64,000 nucleotides of DNA from Bathymodiolus brooksi (Eukaryota; Mollusca; Bivalvia; Mytilida; Modiolidae): the NCBI GenBank assembly GCA_963680875.1, contig OY804576.1, positions 74,343,668-74,407,667 of the forward strand. The letters run 5' to 3'. Each line of letters begins with the position of its first letter. The stretch's first letter is position 1. The notes below the pieces were generated by a model that saw only the letters and a program-made list of their open reading frames with translations, ran no database searches and was not told the DNA's origin. A program made the position numbers and the translations under genes. This document shows positions 22,831 through 35,199 of this stretch, piece by piece.

Positions 22831-23255
22831 TATTCTAACTGCAAACATGATCTTTATGACATTCACAGTACTCAGAAAGAAACAAATCGGTATATATACA
22901 GTGTCTCCAAGTCATTGGTAACATCAGAGGTATAATTTATTCAAAATTGAGTCACCAATTGACATATTTGGTTCTTTTGTATCTTTAAATATCTTGGCTT
23001 TTTTTTGTGTAATTATTAAATGATTAAAAAATTACCACATATAAAATATAAGAAGAAATTAGGGTTATGCATACTTCAAAGTTTGTAAATATCCTTTGAT
23101 TCATCCAGAAAATATCAAGAAAACTAAATTATATTGATGTCATTTTCTTGTTGATAAGGTCACATATGGAAAATAAAATCCTATGCACCAAATAAGATCA
23201 AAACAACAAAGATACCCAGATGTAACGTTTATCAACAGAAGTAACAAATATTGCT

Positions 23256-24007
23256 CAACTGCAAGTGACAGGCTGTTTCCTACTCACTGTAGGGTATGAG
23301 TTCAGCTGCAAGTGACAGGCTGTTTCCTACTCACTGTAGGGTATGAGTTCAGCTGCAAGTGACAGGCTGTTTCCTACTCACTGTAGGGTATGAGTTCAGC
23401 TGCAAGTGACAGGCTGTTTCCTACTCACTGTAGGGTATGAGTTCAGCTGCAAGTGACAGGCTGTTTCCTACTCACTGTAGGGTATGAGTTCAGCTGCAAG
23501 TGACAGGCTGTTTCCTACTCACTGTAGGGTATGAGTTCAGCTGCAAGTGACAGGCTGTTTCCTACTCACTGTAGGGTATGAGTTCAGCTGCAAGTGACAG
23601 GCTGTTTCCTACTCACTGTAGGGTATGAGTTCAGCTGCAAGTGACAGGCTGTTTCCTACTCACTGCAGTGTATGAGTTCAGCTGCAAGTGACAGGCTGTT
23701 TCCTACTCACTGTAGGGTATGAGTTCAGCTGCAAGTGACAGGCTGTTTCCTACTCACTGTAGGGTATGAGTTCAGCTGCAAGTGACAGGCTGTTTCCTAC
23801 TCACTGTAGGGTATGAGTTCAGCTGCAAGTGACAGGCTGTTTCCTACTCACTGCAGTGTATGAGTTCAGCTGCAAGTGACAGGCTGTTTCCTACTCACTG
23901 TAGGGTATGAGTTCAGCTGCAAGTAACAGGCTGTTTCCTACTCACTGCAAGGTATGAGTTCAGCTTCAAGTGACAGGCTATTTCCTACTCACTGTAGGGT
24001 ATGAGTT
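23256..24007. repeat. 47-bp minisatellite, 16 copies
   Basis: Sixteen units of 47 bp contain gcaagtgacaggctgtttcc and tactcactgtagggtatgag; a few carry ctgcagtg or ctgcaagg in place of ctgtaggg. It lies between the two genes. 24008-24860 shows only AT-rich sequence. Confidence 0.93.
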
Positions 24008-24865
24008 AATCTCAGTATTGAAGACCCTACATATCCTGTGAACTGTTAAACAGCAATAAAAGTGCTGTAAATTTACTTTAATTTGTGTCTAAGTGTAATG
24101 TTGAATAGTCTCTCATGTTCATTGACATCCATATCCTTTTTTTGCTAAATCATCAGTCACTTAAATCATTGTCAATGAACCATAACTTAATGTTATGTAG
24201 TGTGCAGATTGTGGTTTTTGTTTATATTAATTGTGATATAAATAAATTTGTACATTAATATTTCTTTATATACACTACAGACTACTTACTGTATGTATAC
24301 CCCCTACATTTATATATACATATAGTATGATATGACACCCAATACACCTCTGATTACATTTGTACATGCATTTTTAACAGCATTTCTATATAAACCAGTG
24401 ATACATACATTGATATATGATTATATATATATATAGTGCAATATTGACATTCATTCAGGACCAGTATTTGTGAATTTTATCCGTCCATATCAAATCATTG
24501 CAATCTCATTATTATTTGTGTCATTTTCATTTCTCATTATTTTAATTTGTATATTCTTTTTATATATTTTCCAAGTTTACGTTCAGGGTGTTGGTCTCCA
24601 GTTCTATCTAGATTAAATATTCAGTGTTGAATTTTCCCTGAATTTTTTCATTCTATTCATTCTTTTTCATCTCAAACATTTGATTCTGTCAACATGGATG
24701 ACAACTATCGGTAAATATTTTGTAATATAGAAATTAAAACCAAAATTATTTATTTTAAAATTTATGAAATGTGATTTAAAAAAAGAAAAAAATCACAAGA
24801 ATTTGGCTCAAATTTATGGCATATTGATGTTTCTTCATTAACTTTTACAACACACAGATTTGTAT

Positions 24866-25350
24866 ACCCCCAGCAGCGAAGTTGTAGGGGGGTATACTGG
24901 TTTCACCATGTCCGTCCGTCCGTCTGTAGACAAATCCTATGTCGTACGATAACTTGAGTTGTGTTTCTTAGAATCTTTCAAAATTTTATCAGCTGTTTAC
25001 TGGTGAAGAGAGGAGGATCCCTTTCATTCTTGACGATTTTCACTTTTGCCGTTCCAGAGTTATTGGACTTGATATGACGGAAAATAGGATTTTTACCCTA
25101 TGTCGTATGATAACTTGAGTAGTGTTTCTCAGAATGTTTTGAAATTTTATCAGCAGCTTACCGGTGAAGAGAGGAGGATCCCTTTCATTTTTGATGATTT
25201 TCACTTTTGCCGTTCCAGAGTTATTGGACTTGATATGACGGAAAATAGGATTTTTACCCTATGTCGTATGATAACTTGAGTACTGTTTCTCAGAATGTTT
25301 TGAAATTTTACAGATGTGGCGAGCAGGGGGTATATCTTAGTGAGCTGTGC
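24866..25350 (-). mobile_element. GGACGGAC-type modular element, copy 1
   Basis: It begins tatacccccagcagcgaagt and ends with a gtgagctgtgctcac hairpin. A gtccgtccgtccgtc run lies near one end, and an internal unit with period about 160 bp (marked by tatgataacttgag) occurs about 2.5 times. The same family is present in the opposite orientation at 34850-35178. Confidence 0.75.
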
Positions 25351-25984
25351 TCACAGTAATACTAGTTTCTATTGTATTTTGAAATGCATAACACAGGTTT
25401 AAAGTAAAGCATTTTTATATAAACTTGTACAAAATTTAAATGTGTCGATATATATAGTTTGTGTACATGTTCTTTTAATTGATTTTTGTTCTGAATTTAT
25501 CTGTTTATTTTGTTCTACTAGAAATCAGTTTGTAAACATAGAATTTGTTTTTGTCACAACTAGGAGAGGAATTCTAGGTCATTATTTAGGATGATATGGC
25601 ATGTTAACTTTAAGAAGTTTGTGAACTGGTAACATGATTGATTGATTGGTGTTTAACACCAACTTTAGCTGTTGAACTGGTAATAGAACAGACACAAAGT
25701 TAAATAGCATGTCAATTATTTTTCTATCAAATAGGTGTATATGTGGAAATGTTAAGCCTAATTCTTGAACTATCAAGAATTTAGATAAAATTTGACACAA
25801 TCAAGAAATCTTGTTCAGATGATGTGTGCTGAAAATAGAATAACCTTTTGTCTTCCCTTTTCTCTTAAGTGCCAAATTAATTTGAAAAGACTATTTTTGT
25901 ATAAAGATTTTTATTATTATTGTGGTGTTTGTCGTGTATTTATGTGTTGTTGTTTATAAGTAATAATTACTGTTTTTTGGATTT

Positions 25985-26125
25985 AAGATAAAGTTTGTCA
26001 GTGACTTGTGACAGGTTGGTGGTTTTCTCCAGGTACTCTCGTTTCCTCCACCAATAAAACTGATCGCCACGATATAACTGAAGTATTGTTGAAAGTGGCG
26101 TTAAACACAATACCCCCTCCTACCA
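25985..26125 (+). mobile_element. SINE, head-truncated
   Basis: The middle block gacttgtgacaggttggtgg, the block cctccaccaataaaactgat and the tail ttgttgaaagtggcgttaaa are present; the head is missing. Confidence 0.8.
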
Positions 26126-26702
26126 AGATTTTCTGTGCAAAAACGATCATCACTATGTAACAAATGCCTTATATGGAGCAGAATCCTTCTGCGGAATCCA
26201 CTCTGACTCCAATTTTTGATGGAGTTCATGTTGCATGAGCTTTGTTCTTTTATTTTTCAATTAGTTTCATATTTGTATATTTTGTATACAAGACCATCCA
26301 TCACCTTTTTACTCAAAAATCTCTTCTGCATTTTTTTTTTTAATTCATTCATTAATATTGGGTATCAACATTATAAAATCTGATACTGCCTAAAGAATTA
26401 TTATTTCAGGGAAAACTTATATGCAAACATAATCCATTATTGTTTTCCTGATATTTGTCCATTATTGCTTTCATGAAATTCAATTCATTGTTATCATTTA
26501 TATTTTTTTTGGAATATTCACCTCCTATTTTTATTTATACCAAACTCTGAAAACAGAGATTGAAAGATGTTTACCTCTGTCATACCTCTATCTATGCCAC
26601 ACTGGACAAAGAAATTTCTCCCCAAGCAAAGCTAGAACATTACAATAATTGTGTATATGAAATTAAAAAGAAAAGCTAAATATGTTCAGCTTATTATACT
26701 GC

Positions 26703-26890
26703 TATTATTAAATAGACATGGGTTATCTCACATGGGAGGAAGTTCTCCACCATTATTAAATAGACATTGGTTATCTCCCATGGGAGAAAATTGTTCCACC
26801 ATTATTAAATAGACGGGTTATCTCCCATGGGAGAAAGTTCTCCACCATTATTAAATAGACATGGGTTATCTCCCATGTGGGAAGTTCTCC
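26703..26890. repeat. About 47-bp tandem repeat, 4 copies
   Basis: Four copies of a unit containing attattaaatagacatgggt and tatctcccatgggagaa; the ttctcccatgggagaa part is self-complementary. No gene nearby. Confidence 0.8.
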
Positions 26891-27325
26891 TTCCAGAAGG
26901 CAATTTCTGATATAACAGCTGCATCTTACATTAACATTTTACTAACCCAAATAATCCAGTCGTTATATTACGCTCCCGCTGCGATAGTGCCGATAGAGGG
27001 CGCAGTATTATTCGAGTTAACATTTTACCTGCTATTTGTATTTGACAGTAGGGCATAATTTAAAAAAAATATCATTACATGTGAAAAATGGATTTACAGT
27101 GCTAGCATTATGATAAATATTTATGAAATCTCAAGGTCTTCCATGTCTAATTTTAGAATACTGTAATAAAAATAGATTTGTACTTTTTATAGTACACAAA
27201 TTTGTGTAAGATATGTCTCAAATTCATTATATATTTGGTGAATTTTATTAAAGATAAAAACAAATTTATTGTTGTTTATTGAAAGAATAGAAGAACCAAC
27301 AAAGCATCGATGGTTTTTATGGGTT

Positions 27326-27540
27326 AAGGTGAGGGTTATGGTGTTTAACGCCACTTTCAACAATATTTCAGTTATATCATGGCGGTCATTTTTATTAGTG
27401 GAGGAAACCGGAGTACCTGGAGAAAACCACCGACATCGAGCTGGGTTCGAACTCACAACGATAGTGGTGATAGGCACTGATTACAAAGGTAGTTGTAATT
27501 TCAACTACCATACGATCACGATAGCCCCCGATGGCTTTCA
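27326..27540 (-). mobile_element. tRNA-like SINE, near full length
   Basis: In the complement it runs from a head with cgtgatcgtatggtagttg through a B-box (ggttcgaac on this strand) to the tail (ggtgtttaacgccactttca on this strand). The middle is slightly shortened. Confidence 0.82.
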
Positions 27541-27614
27541 ATGCCACAATAAAGATTAAATATCTAATTTTATAACCTTTGTTTGTCAATGATCACTCAG
27601 AACCTTGGGTTTAG

Positions 27615-28005
27615 CAATAACAAGGGCAATGCAAAGCGTGACGTATCCCCTCGCCTAAAAATTTGACCTGCTGACCTTGACCTTTGACCTTGAAAATCAA
27701 TAGGGTTTCAGATTCTCTTATGGACTAAGTATGTACCAAGTTTGGTAAAAATCCATTGAAGGATGTTGATTCTAGTGTTCGCAAGGATATTACGCAGTAA
27801 AAATTTGACCCGGTGATCTTGACCTTTGATCTATGACCTTGAAAATCAATAGGGTTCCAGATTCTCTTAAGGACTAAGTATGTACCAAGTTTGGTCAAAA
27901 TCCATTGAAGGATGTTGATTCTAGAGTGTTCACAAGGATGTTACGGAAGGACGGACGGTAGCGTTACTATATCCCTTCGCAACTTCGTTGGCGAGGGGAT
28001 AAAAA
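27615..28005 (+). mobile_element. GGACGGAC-type modular element, copy 2
   Basis: Inverted ends tatcccctcgcc and ggcgaggggata bound two internal copies (period about 149 bp) of a unit with ccttgaaaatcaatagggtt. The tail carries ggaaggacggacggtagcg. It has no coding capacity. Confidence 0.75.
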
Positions 28006-28035
28006 AAATGTCCAAATTAAAATGTTGCCATTAAA

Positions 28036-28325
28036 CTTAATGTTATAGAACTATTTAACACCAAATGAGTAATTTTCCAGCTATATCATGGGGTGAACTC
28101 ATTTACTTGCAGAATTGACTTTTTAAAGTGTTAATTCAAGGAAACAACAGTCCATAGAAAGACATGTTGTTACACTTCAAACACATTATCCCCACTCAAA
28201 GCCAAAAAGTCTTTTTTTTTTTTTTTTGATAGTCTTTGATTAGATCTGACCAAGGATCAACCCACGATCTACTGCAGTGGCAGCCAGTATACTAATCATA
28301 ACACCACAGACTATCTAGTGTAGAT
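28036..28325. mobile_element. Second SINE-like family, copy 1
   Basis: The phrase caccaaatgagtaattttcc followed by agctatatcatgg recurs at 28552 with similar downstream sequence. The far end has a tRNA-like ctgaccaaggatcaaccca stretch. Confidence 0.5.
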
Positions 28326-28551
28326 TTATGTGATTTTCAATGTGAAAAATATGCACAATTTACAGATTTTGCAAAACCAGTAACACGTTAATTTATTCAT
28401 TTACATTATGATATTCATGTACCGGTATTTACTGTTCAAATTTTACTAGAATAGCAGAAGTTCTTTATCTATCTCTCTTATATTTATACTAACAGCAGTT
28501 ATGTTAATGGGTTGGAGGGTTCATCAGACACCATTTTGAGTGGATGAGTGA

Positions 28552-28860
28552 TTGTTCTTAGTGCCAAATGAGCAATTTTTCAACTATATCATGACGAGAA
28601 CAAAGTTACATTCGATGTCCACTTTGTATTAGATGAACACGTTTAGTTAGATTTTTATAGTGCTAGCTCACTGAAACATCAGTTTGAGGGTGAACATGTC
28701 GTTCCACTCGAGACAGATTTGATCACGATTCTGAGTCAACCAATCTGCTCTTACTTCTTCATACTTAGTGGAGAAGCAGTAAATACCAATTTGATGGTCT
28801 TTGGTTTGACCCAACCGGGACAATTTTGAAAGCAGACACCTTAAGAATAATTAAATCCAA
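28552..28860. mobile_element. Second SINE-like family, copy 2
   Basis: It shares tgccaaatgagcaatttttc and aactatatcatgacg with the copy at 28036-28325, and contains gtggagaagcagtaaatacc and ttggtttgacccaaccggga, which I associate with a bivalve dispersed repeat. Confidence 0.5.
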
Positions 28861-29099
28861 CGTTGAATTGTTTCGGTGGGTTCCAGATTTGTTTTGAAAA
28901 TTTTGCCACACGGTAAGTGATAGCAATAACTCACATGGTTCTATGCACCAGATGACCTAAAAGTTTCTGAGCAGAAGATTTACATGTGACCCTTTTTTCT
29001 CTCAAAATATTCAATCATTATCGACATACATTTGGTAAATAACCATCAAAGGAATATTCCAGCTAAGTTTTCTGTCAAACGATTGAGGTTTCAGATAAG

Positions 29100-30012
29100 A
29101 ACAAGATGAACTGTGAGCTAATGCTCACTTATGATACCCCCGCATATATGTTCAATGTGTATAAAAACCAACCAAGTCGGCAAACAGGAAGTAGGAATCT
29201 GATGGGTCCAAAAACGCTTCCCACGATATGGGGTACCTATATGAAGCTTGTGATCAAATATCAGATTCCTGTCATCAATAGTTGCTGAGAAAAATGCGAC
29301 GAAAAATGTGCATATATGTTAAATGTGTATAAAAGCCAACTAAGTCAGCAAACAGGAAGTAGGAATCTGACGGGTCAAAAAACGCTTCCCACAAAATGGG
29401 GTACCTATATGAAAGCTTGTGACGAAATATCAGATTTCTGCCATCAATATTTGCTGAGAAAAATGAGCATATATGTTCAATGTGTATAAAAACCAACCAA
29501 GTCGGCAAACAGGAAGTAGGAATCTGATGGGTCCAAAAACGCTTCCCACGATATGGGGTACCTATATGAAGCTTGTGATCAAATATCAGATTCCTGTCAT
29601 CAATAGTTGCTGAGAAAAATGCGACGAAAAATGTGCATATATGTTAAATGTGTATAAAAGCCAACTAAGTCAGCAAACAGGAAGTAGGAATCTGACGGGT
29701 CAAAAAACGCTTACCACAAAATGGGGTACCTATATGAAAGCTTGTGACGAAATATCAGATTTCTGCCATCAATATTTGCTGAGAAAAATGAGCATATATG
29801 TTCAATGTGTATAAAAATCAACAAAGTCGACAAACAGGAAGTAGGAATCTGATGGGTCCAAAAATGCTTCCCATGATATGGGGTACCGATATGAAGCTTG
29901 TGACCAAATATCAGATTTCTGCCATCGATAGTTGCTGAGAAAAATGCGACGAAATATATCTTGGACGGACAGACGGACAGAGGTAAAACAGTATATGTTA
30001 TAATAATATAAA
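29100..30012 (+). mobile_element. GGACGGAC-type element with higher-order repeat
   Basis: It opens with an aacaagatg phrase, a gtgagctaatgctcac hairpin and gataccccc. Five monomers follow, starting at 29142, 29310, 29467, 29635 and 29792. Spacings alternate 168, 157, 168, 157, so two monomer types form a 325-bp higher-order unit. A ggacggacagacggac tail follows. The short open frames here come from the repeats. Confidence 0.8.
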
Positions 30013-30260
30013 AACAAGATGTTGCACGCTACGTCGTGCTAAGAATACCCCCACTCGTTCATTTGTAAGTCGCACGGTAAACAGGAAGTAGATGTGTGGT
30101 AAACCTGGAAAGGGGAGACACGGTACAAGTCACCATGCCAAAGCCATATATCAAATATAAAATCATTTCTTCCAGTAGAAGCTGAGATATCTGTTACGAA
30201 AGTGTGAACGGACGGACGGACAAGGTGATTGCAATATAGCCCCCACTCTATGAGTGGGGG
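30013..30260 (+). mobile_element. GGACGGAC-type modular element, single unit
   Basis: It starts aacaagatgttgcacgctac with a cacg...cgtg hairpin. The ends atacccccactc and gagtgggggtat are inverted, and a gaacggacggacggacaa run lies near the right end. It has one internal unit and abuts the previous element directly. Confidence 0.75.
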
Positions 30261-31397
30261 TATAATATCTTCCCCATATAGTGTCAATTATCAATGTATA
30301 GTTTGGATTCAATCCTAGTTCCTGAGAAAAAAAAATTTTCATTTCCCATATGGTCATCTGCTGTGGTGGCCATATTTGATTTCTGATCAACATAAAAACA
30401 ACAGACATTGTACAAAGAGCCATCCAGGGGACCTTTTTTTGAGGTTCATATTAGAAAAAATTCCTACCATGTATTAATTCCATCACACATGTTTTTCTTA
30501 GTAAAATATTTATGAAATTCGGAAACCATAATGAAATGAAAATCACATAAATTATTAAGGACCACCCAAGTAAAACGAATGACGGATGCAAAGTGATGAC
30601 AAAACTTCACATGGACCTTTGGTCCAGGCGAGCTAAAAATTAAACAAACATCCAGTGTATATTAGCTCATTTGAGCATTTATTCAGTAAAAATATGTTTA
30701 AAATTTGGTTCCAATAGTGACATGACATGACATTTATAGACTATGAAATAAAACACTCTTGAAGGCATGACTGTATGAAATGCTTTGCTTCCTATGAATT
30801 TTGTAACAAGATGAAATGAACTGTTATGTGATATTGTTTTCATAATCGTCTTAACTGTACTACATAAATATACAATGATTTTTTTGTAATAATTAGAAAT
30901 TTGTGATCTTTACTACACATGTTAATAGATACAACTGGATCCAATCAGAATTGTTATTATAAAGATTAATTATGCAAGTTCATAAATTATACAATTGGTT
31001 TTTTTTTTAGAAATTGAGGCATATACGTATTAAACAAAAGCAAAGATTGTTGCACTACACAAGTCTATGGTAAAAAGCAAAAAAGAAAATATACATATCT
31101 GATGTGATTTATAAAATGCCCAACTGAAAGAATGTAACCTAATTTTGATTTAATCTTCCTGATTTGCATTTTCACTTTCAATATAATGTTAATATAAAAA
31201 AAAAATGTGGTAAATTTAAGATTCATGATCATTTACAGTAATTAACAAAGGATATGGATGTAAATGAACATTGAGAGACTATCCAACTTTACACTTAGAA
31301 AAGTAAAGGAATAGCACTTTCTTACAATATAATTGATATTTGTCTTAGTAAAAATGATACATTGTCAGATTTAACAATACAATAATTATCAAATAGC

Positions 31398-32455
31398 TAA
31401 AGGCATACAAGCTGTCAGAATTGAATTTTTTTTTATATTAAAAGTTGCCAATATTCGATGTTTTATACTAATTGCAGTTGAAATTTTTCATAATATCATA
31501 CGTAAATAGCCTGGAACGAAGGAAATACGTCACTGTTTGATTCTCTTGCATCCAGTAAAGCATTCAATGTTTACCTGCAAAATATTCATATATTTATGAA
31601 TATGATCATATGACCATTGATGACCTACACAGTGACCTCATTCGGTAAAGCGTTTGCACATGTGCGAAATTGTTTGCTGAAAAAAGCACATGTCATAAAT
31701 AAAAATATTGATGGATTCTACGTGAAAACGACACAAAGGAGGATTCAGCAAGCTTTGTGTAAAAATTAAAAAAAGATGTTATACCGACCTACTCCATTTT
31801 TCAACACGTAAGCATAATTTAGTATCTTTTTTCCGGCTGAATTGTATTTCGACAGAATATATTGCATCATAGTTTTTTATATATTCTTTCTTTTCAGGAG
31901 AAAACGCTAGGTGACATCTCTTAAATTATAGACTAAAATAATGAACTTCATGTCTGTTTTATTCTAAAAAAATATAATCAAGTCAACTCAAGTGTTGTCA
32001 ATAATATGCAATACAATTTGTTTACAATTTTCCCTTTATCGGGCCCCTTTGCAGAGTTTGGGTTTGTTTTTATTGATTTCATCACTTATTTTCGATTTTA
32101 AGTGTCATTCTTACTAAATACCATTATATAATATTAACTGATAAACCCGGGATCCAACTTCATAGATATATTTCTTAAATTATATTACTTCTAACCAATA
32201 TTTACCTGCAACATGCTTTCTGGTTATTTATAGCAGTTATCAGTGTCCGGTAAACATCGGAAAAGAAGCCGACTTATAATTAGGTGTGTTAATGGCGATT
32301 TCACCAACAGACATTCAAATTCTTTTCACTAATTACGACATTATAGCATATTTTTTAAACCTGGCTTCTTGTCCAGAACATTTTATTAGTATAAAACATT
32401 GGCAACTTTTAATATAAACAAAAAAAATCAATTCTGACAACTTGTATTCCTTTAA
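31398..32455. mobile_element. 1.06-kb element with about 70-bp inverted ends
   Basis: The left end (aaaggcatacaagctgtcag, later tatattaaaagttgccaata) is closely matched by the complement of the right end (ctgacaacttgtattccttt). The ends are compatible with a TA target duplication, as in Tc1/mariner-type elements. No transposase frame is present, so it would be non-autonomous. Confidence 0.8.
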
Positions 32456-32477
32456 GGACTCTCCTTTATTCAGTTAT

Positions 32478-32890
32478 GTAAGGGTTATGGGTGTTTAAAA
32501 CATCAATTAAAAAAATCTTAGTTGTATCATATTGTGGCAGTCAGTTTTTATGATCAGGGATACTAGAGTACCCAGAGAAATCCAATGACCTGCTGCAAGC
32601 CAAAGTTGTACCAAGTAGTCAAACTTGCCTTAGTGACCACCTCTATTAAGCCACAACTTTTCTTGAGTGACCTTAATTTTCACTTCCCTTCAGTGCATTT
32701 CATATTAAGTTAACCTGTGTTTAGTAACCAACTGTCTATTATGACTATATTTCACCATTTCCTTGGATGGTCACATAAGACAGGTTTTACTATAGACTGG
32801 AATCAAACCCACAACTTAAGTGATAATAGGCACTGATTGCAGATGCAGATGTTAATCGTACTATTATATGATTGTCACCATGACAGTCCC
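32478..32890 (-). mobile_element. Degenerate SINE with a nested family G/D-like repeat
   Basis: A diverged SINE tail (ttatgggtgtttaaaacatc) and its head (caacttaagtgataatagg) flank a palindromic repeat at about 32610-32800 (cttagtgaccacctctatta and its counterpart). Confidence 0.55.
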
Positions 32891-33349
32891 TCCGGGTATG
32901 TTGCAGTGGAAAATTATTTTTATATAAGAGCACTTATAACATACTATGTAAAAAACAAATAAATCACATAATATACATGCCAAGAATTTATCAATTTCCA
33001 GTATCAACTGCTCAATAATTTTATTACAATAAAGCAATTACTGGGAAATTAAAATGGGACAAAATCTTACAGCTTTTTAAGCATTTTTCACATTCTACAA
33101 GTGAACATTATGCATTGTACCTGTGACTACGTCTCTTGTAATATATTTCAAAGCCTGCACCAAAGTCGCAATAGAACATCAAGTGAATTTAAAATGTCAT
33201 TCTAGTGAAAATTCTATCACTTATACATGGGGGTATTATTAATAGGAAACATTAGTGCCTTTCCTTTGTTATTTCTTAGTCTGCTGTAACATTTTTGTAA
33301 ACATTTTAACATGTAGATTCAAATTTGACTGAAATGTACTCTATTTAGG

Positions 33350-33512
33350 TTGGTTGATGGTGTTTAATGCCACTTTCAACAATATTTCAGTCATATCGTG
33401 GCAGTCAGTTTTATTGGTGAAGGAAACCGGGGTACCTGGAGAAAACCACCGACCTGTCACAAGTCACTGACAAACTTTATCACATAATGTTGCATCAAGA
33501 ATTTCAGCAGTA
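33350..33512 (-). mobile_element. SINE, head-truncated
   Basis: Tail ggtgtttaatgccactttca, block ggcagtcagttttattggtg and middle cacaagtcactgacaaactt are present, ending near gttgcatcaaga. Confidence 0.8.
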
Positions 33513-34849
33513 GATTTCAATGGATTTCTATTTTTTCCCCACAAATAATCTAAATAAATACAAATGTATGTTTGTATTATGGCAACAAAAGTGTCCCACA
33601 TAGTAATTACGAGACTGAGCTCTATCTTGTCAAATAATTATTTTTATACGAAAGAAAAAGCACTAGTGTTTTCCACCTGGTTGAAATGGGAATACAAACC
33701 CATGAGAGAAAAGCACCTTAAAACACACTTAAACAATGACTGGACATACACAACCTATTAATATCTTTGTATGAGATTTTTTTTTAATTAACAAAAATGA
33801 TATAAAGTAATATAACATGAATATAATACAATGAGAGGTTTTGATACACTACATATCAACATAACAGCAATTTTGACCATTTAAATATTTGTGTTTTTTA
33901 TCTTTGAACACAACAACCTATATATTGTTTACTTGTATATTACAAACAAAGTTATCACATTTCATGTTAGGACACACACTCATTCCTAATGCATTGAGAA
34001 CAATAATCAAAATTCCATGTAATTTGAACAAATACAAAATTGGCGTTAAAGGTGTGGTAATTATGATGTATCGATTTCATAAAGTTTCTGAACAATGTTA
34101 GTGAAAGACTCTATTGGATATTACATAATATAATAATATAAACCAGGACTTTTAATAACAAGATCAGACAATCGCATATTTCTCTCCAAATATTTTCTAA
34201 CATCAGTACAACTTGAGCATCTAGGATTTTTATCTACCAAAAATGACAAGATTTTGTATTAATGTTAAAGAACCTCATGTAGTGGCATCCGTTTGTGACA
34301 TTGGTAACAATTTAACACCCTACCTAACCTGAATAATCCAGTCGTTATATTATGCTTTGCTATATTAATGCCTGAACGACTTTCTCGATAAAACGCGTCA
34401 ATCGGAAGTTTCAAATTAGCAATGCATTCTGGGTATAAACTGCATGTGGTGACTTTTGGCACTAAAAGAAGGAGGAGCTTAGGAAATGTTTGTAAACATA
34501 GGTCAATGGAGCGTTCAGGTGTCAAATGTTTTCATTGTACCCACGTGTTTGACATTACTAATCTAAAAGGTGAAAAGAGAAGAAATGTAGGAAAACTAAA
34601 TAATGAATTAAACATCGTAAATCAACTTGTCGATCTCCATTTCTTGTTGTTTGTAAACATTACCGGAAATTTAAAGAACCGCCTTGCGCATACTCGGCAA
34701 ATAATCATCACTGATTGGCTCTCTCTTTCAGAGTGCAGCTGACACGTTTTTATCACAAGGAGAGTTCAAGCCTATTACTGTGAGCACCCTCTGCTCCCCA
34801 CATCTGTCCAACCTATTTCCATAACCAAAACATTACTGATTGTTCCGAC

Positions 34850-35178
34850 CAAAAATGAAAGGGACCCTCCTCTCTTCACCGGTAAGCTGCTGATAAAATT
34901 TCAAAACATTCTGAGAAACACTACTCAAGTTATCATACGACATAGGGTAAAAATCCTATTTTCCGTCATATCAAGTCCAATAACTCTGGAACGGTAAAAC
35001 TGAAAATCGTCAAAAATGAAAGGGATCCTCCTCTATTCCCTAGTAAACAGCTGATAAAATTTTAAAAGATTCTAAGAAACACAACTCAAGTTATCGTACG
35101 GCATAGGATTTGTCTACAGACGGACGGACATGGTGAAACCAGTATACACCCCCCTACAACTTCGTTGTGGGGGTATAA
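34850..35178 (+). mobile_element. GGACGGAC-type element, inverted sister of 24866-25350
   Basis: Two internal units of about 160 bp (marked by aactcaagttatc) are followed by tctacagacggacggacat and an end that reads cccccctacaacttcgttgt then gggggtata. It is the reverse complement of the family at 24866-25350. Confidence 0.78.
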
Positions 35179-35199
35179 TAACAAAAACAAAAACAAATA

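Noticed and set aside
29106..30423. Several short open frames on both strands
   Set aside because: They fall within modular repeat elements and copy the repeat units.
34422..34742. 106-residue frame on the + strand
   Set aside because: No domain, no splice context, and partly shared with a dispersed repeat also seen near 26950.
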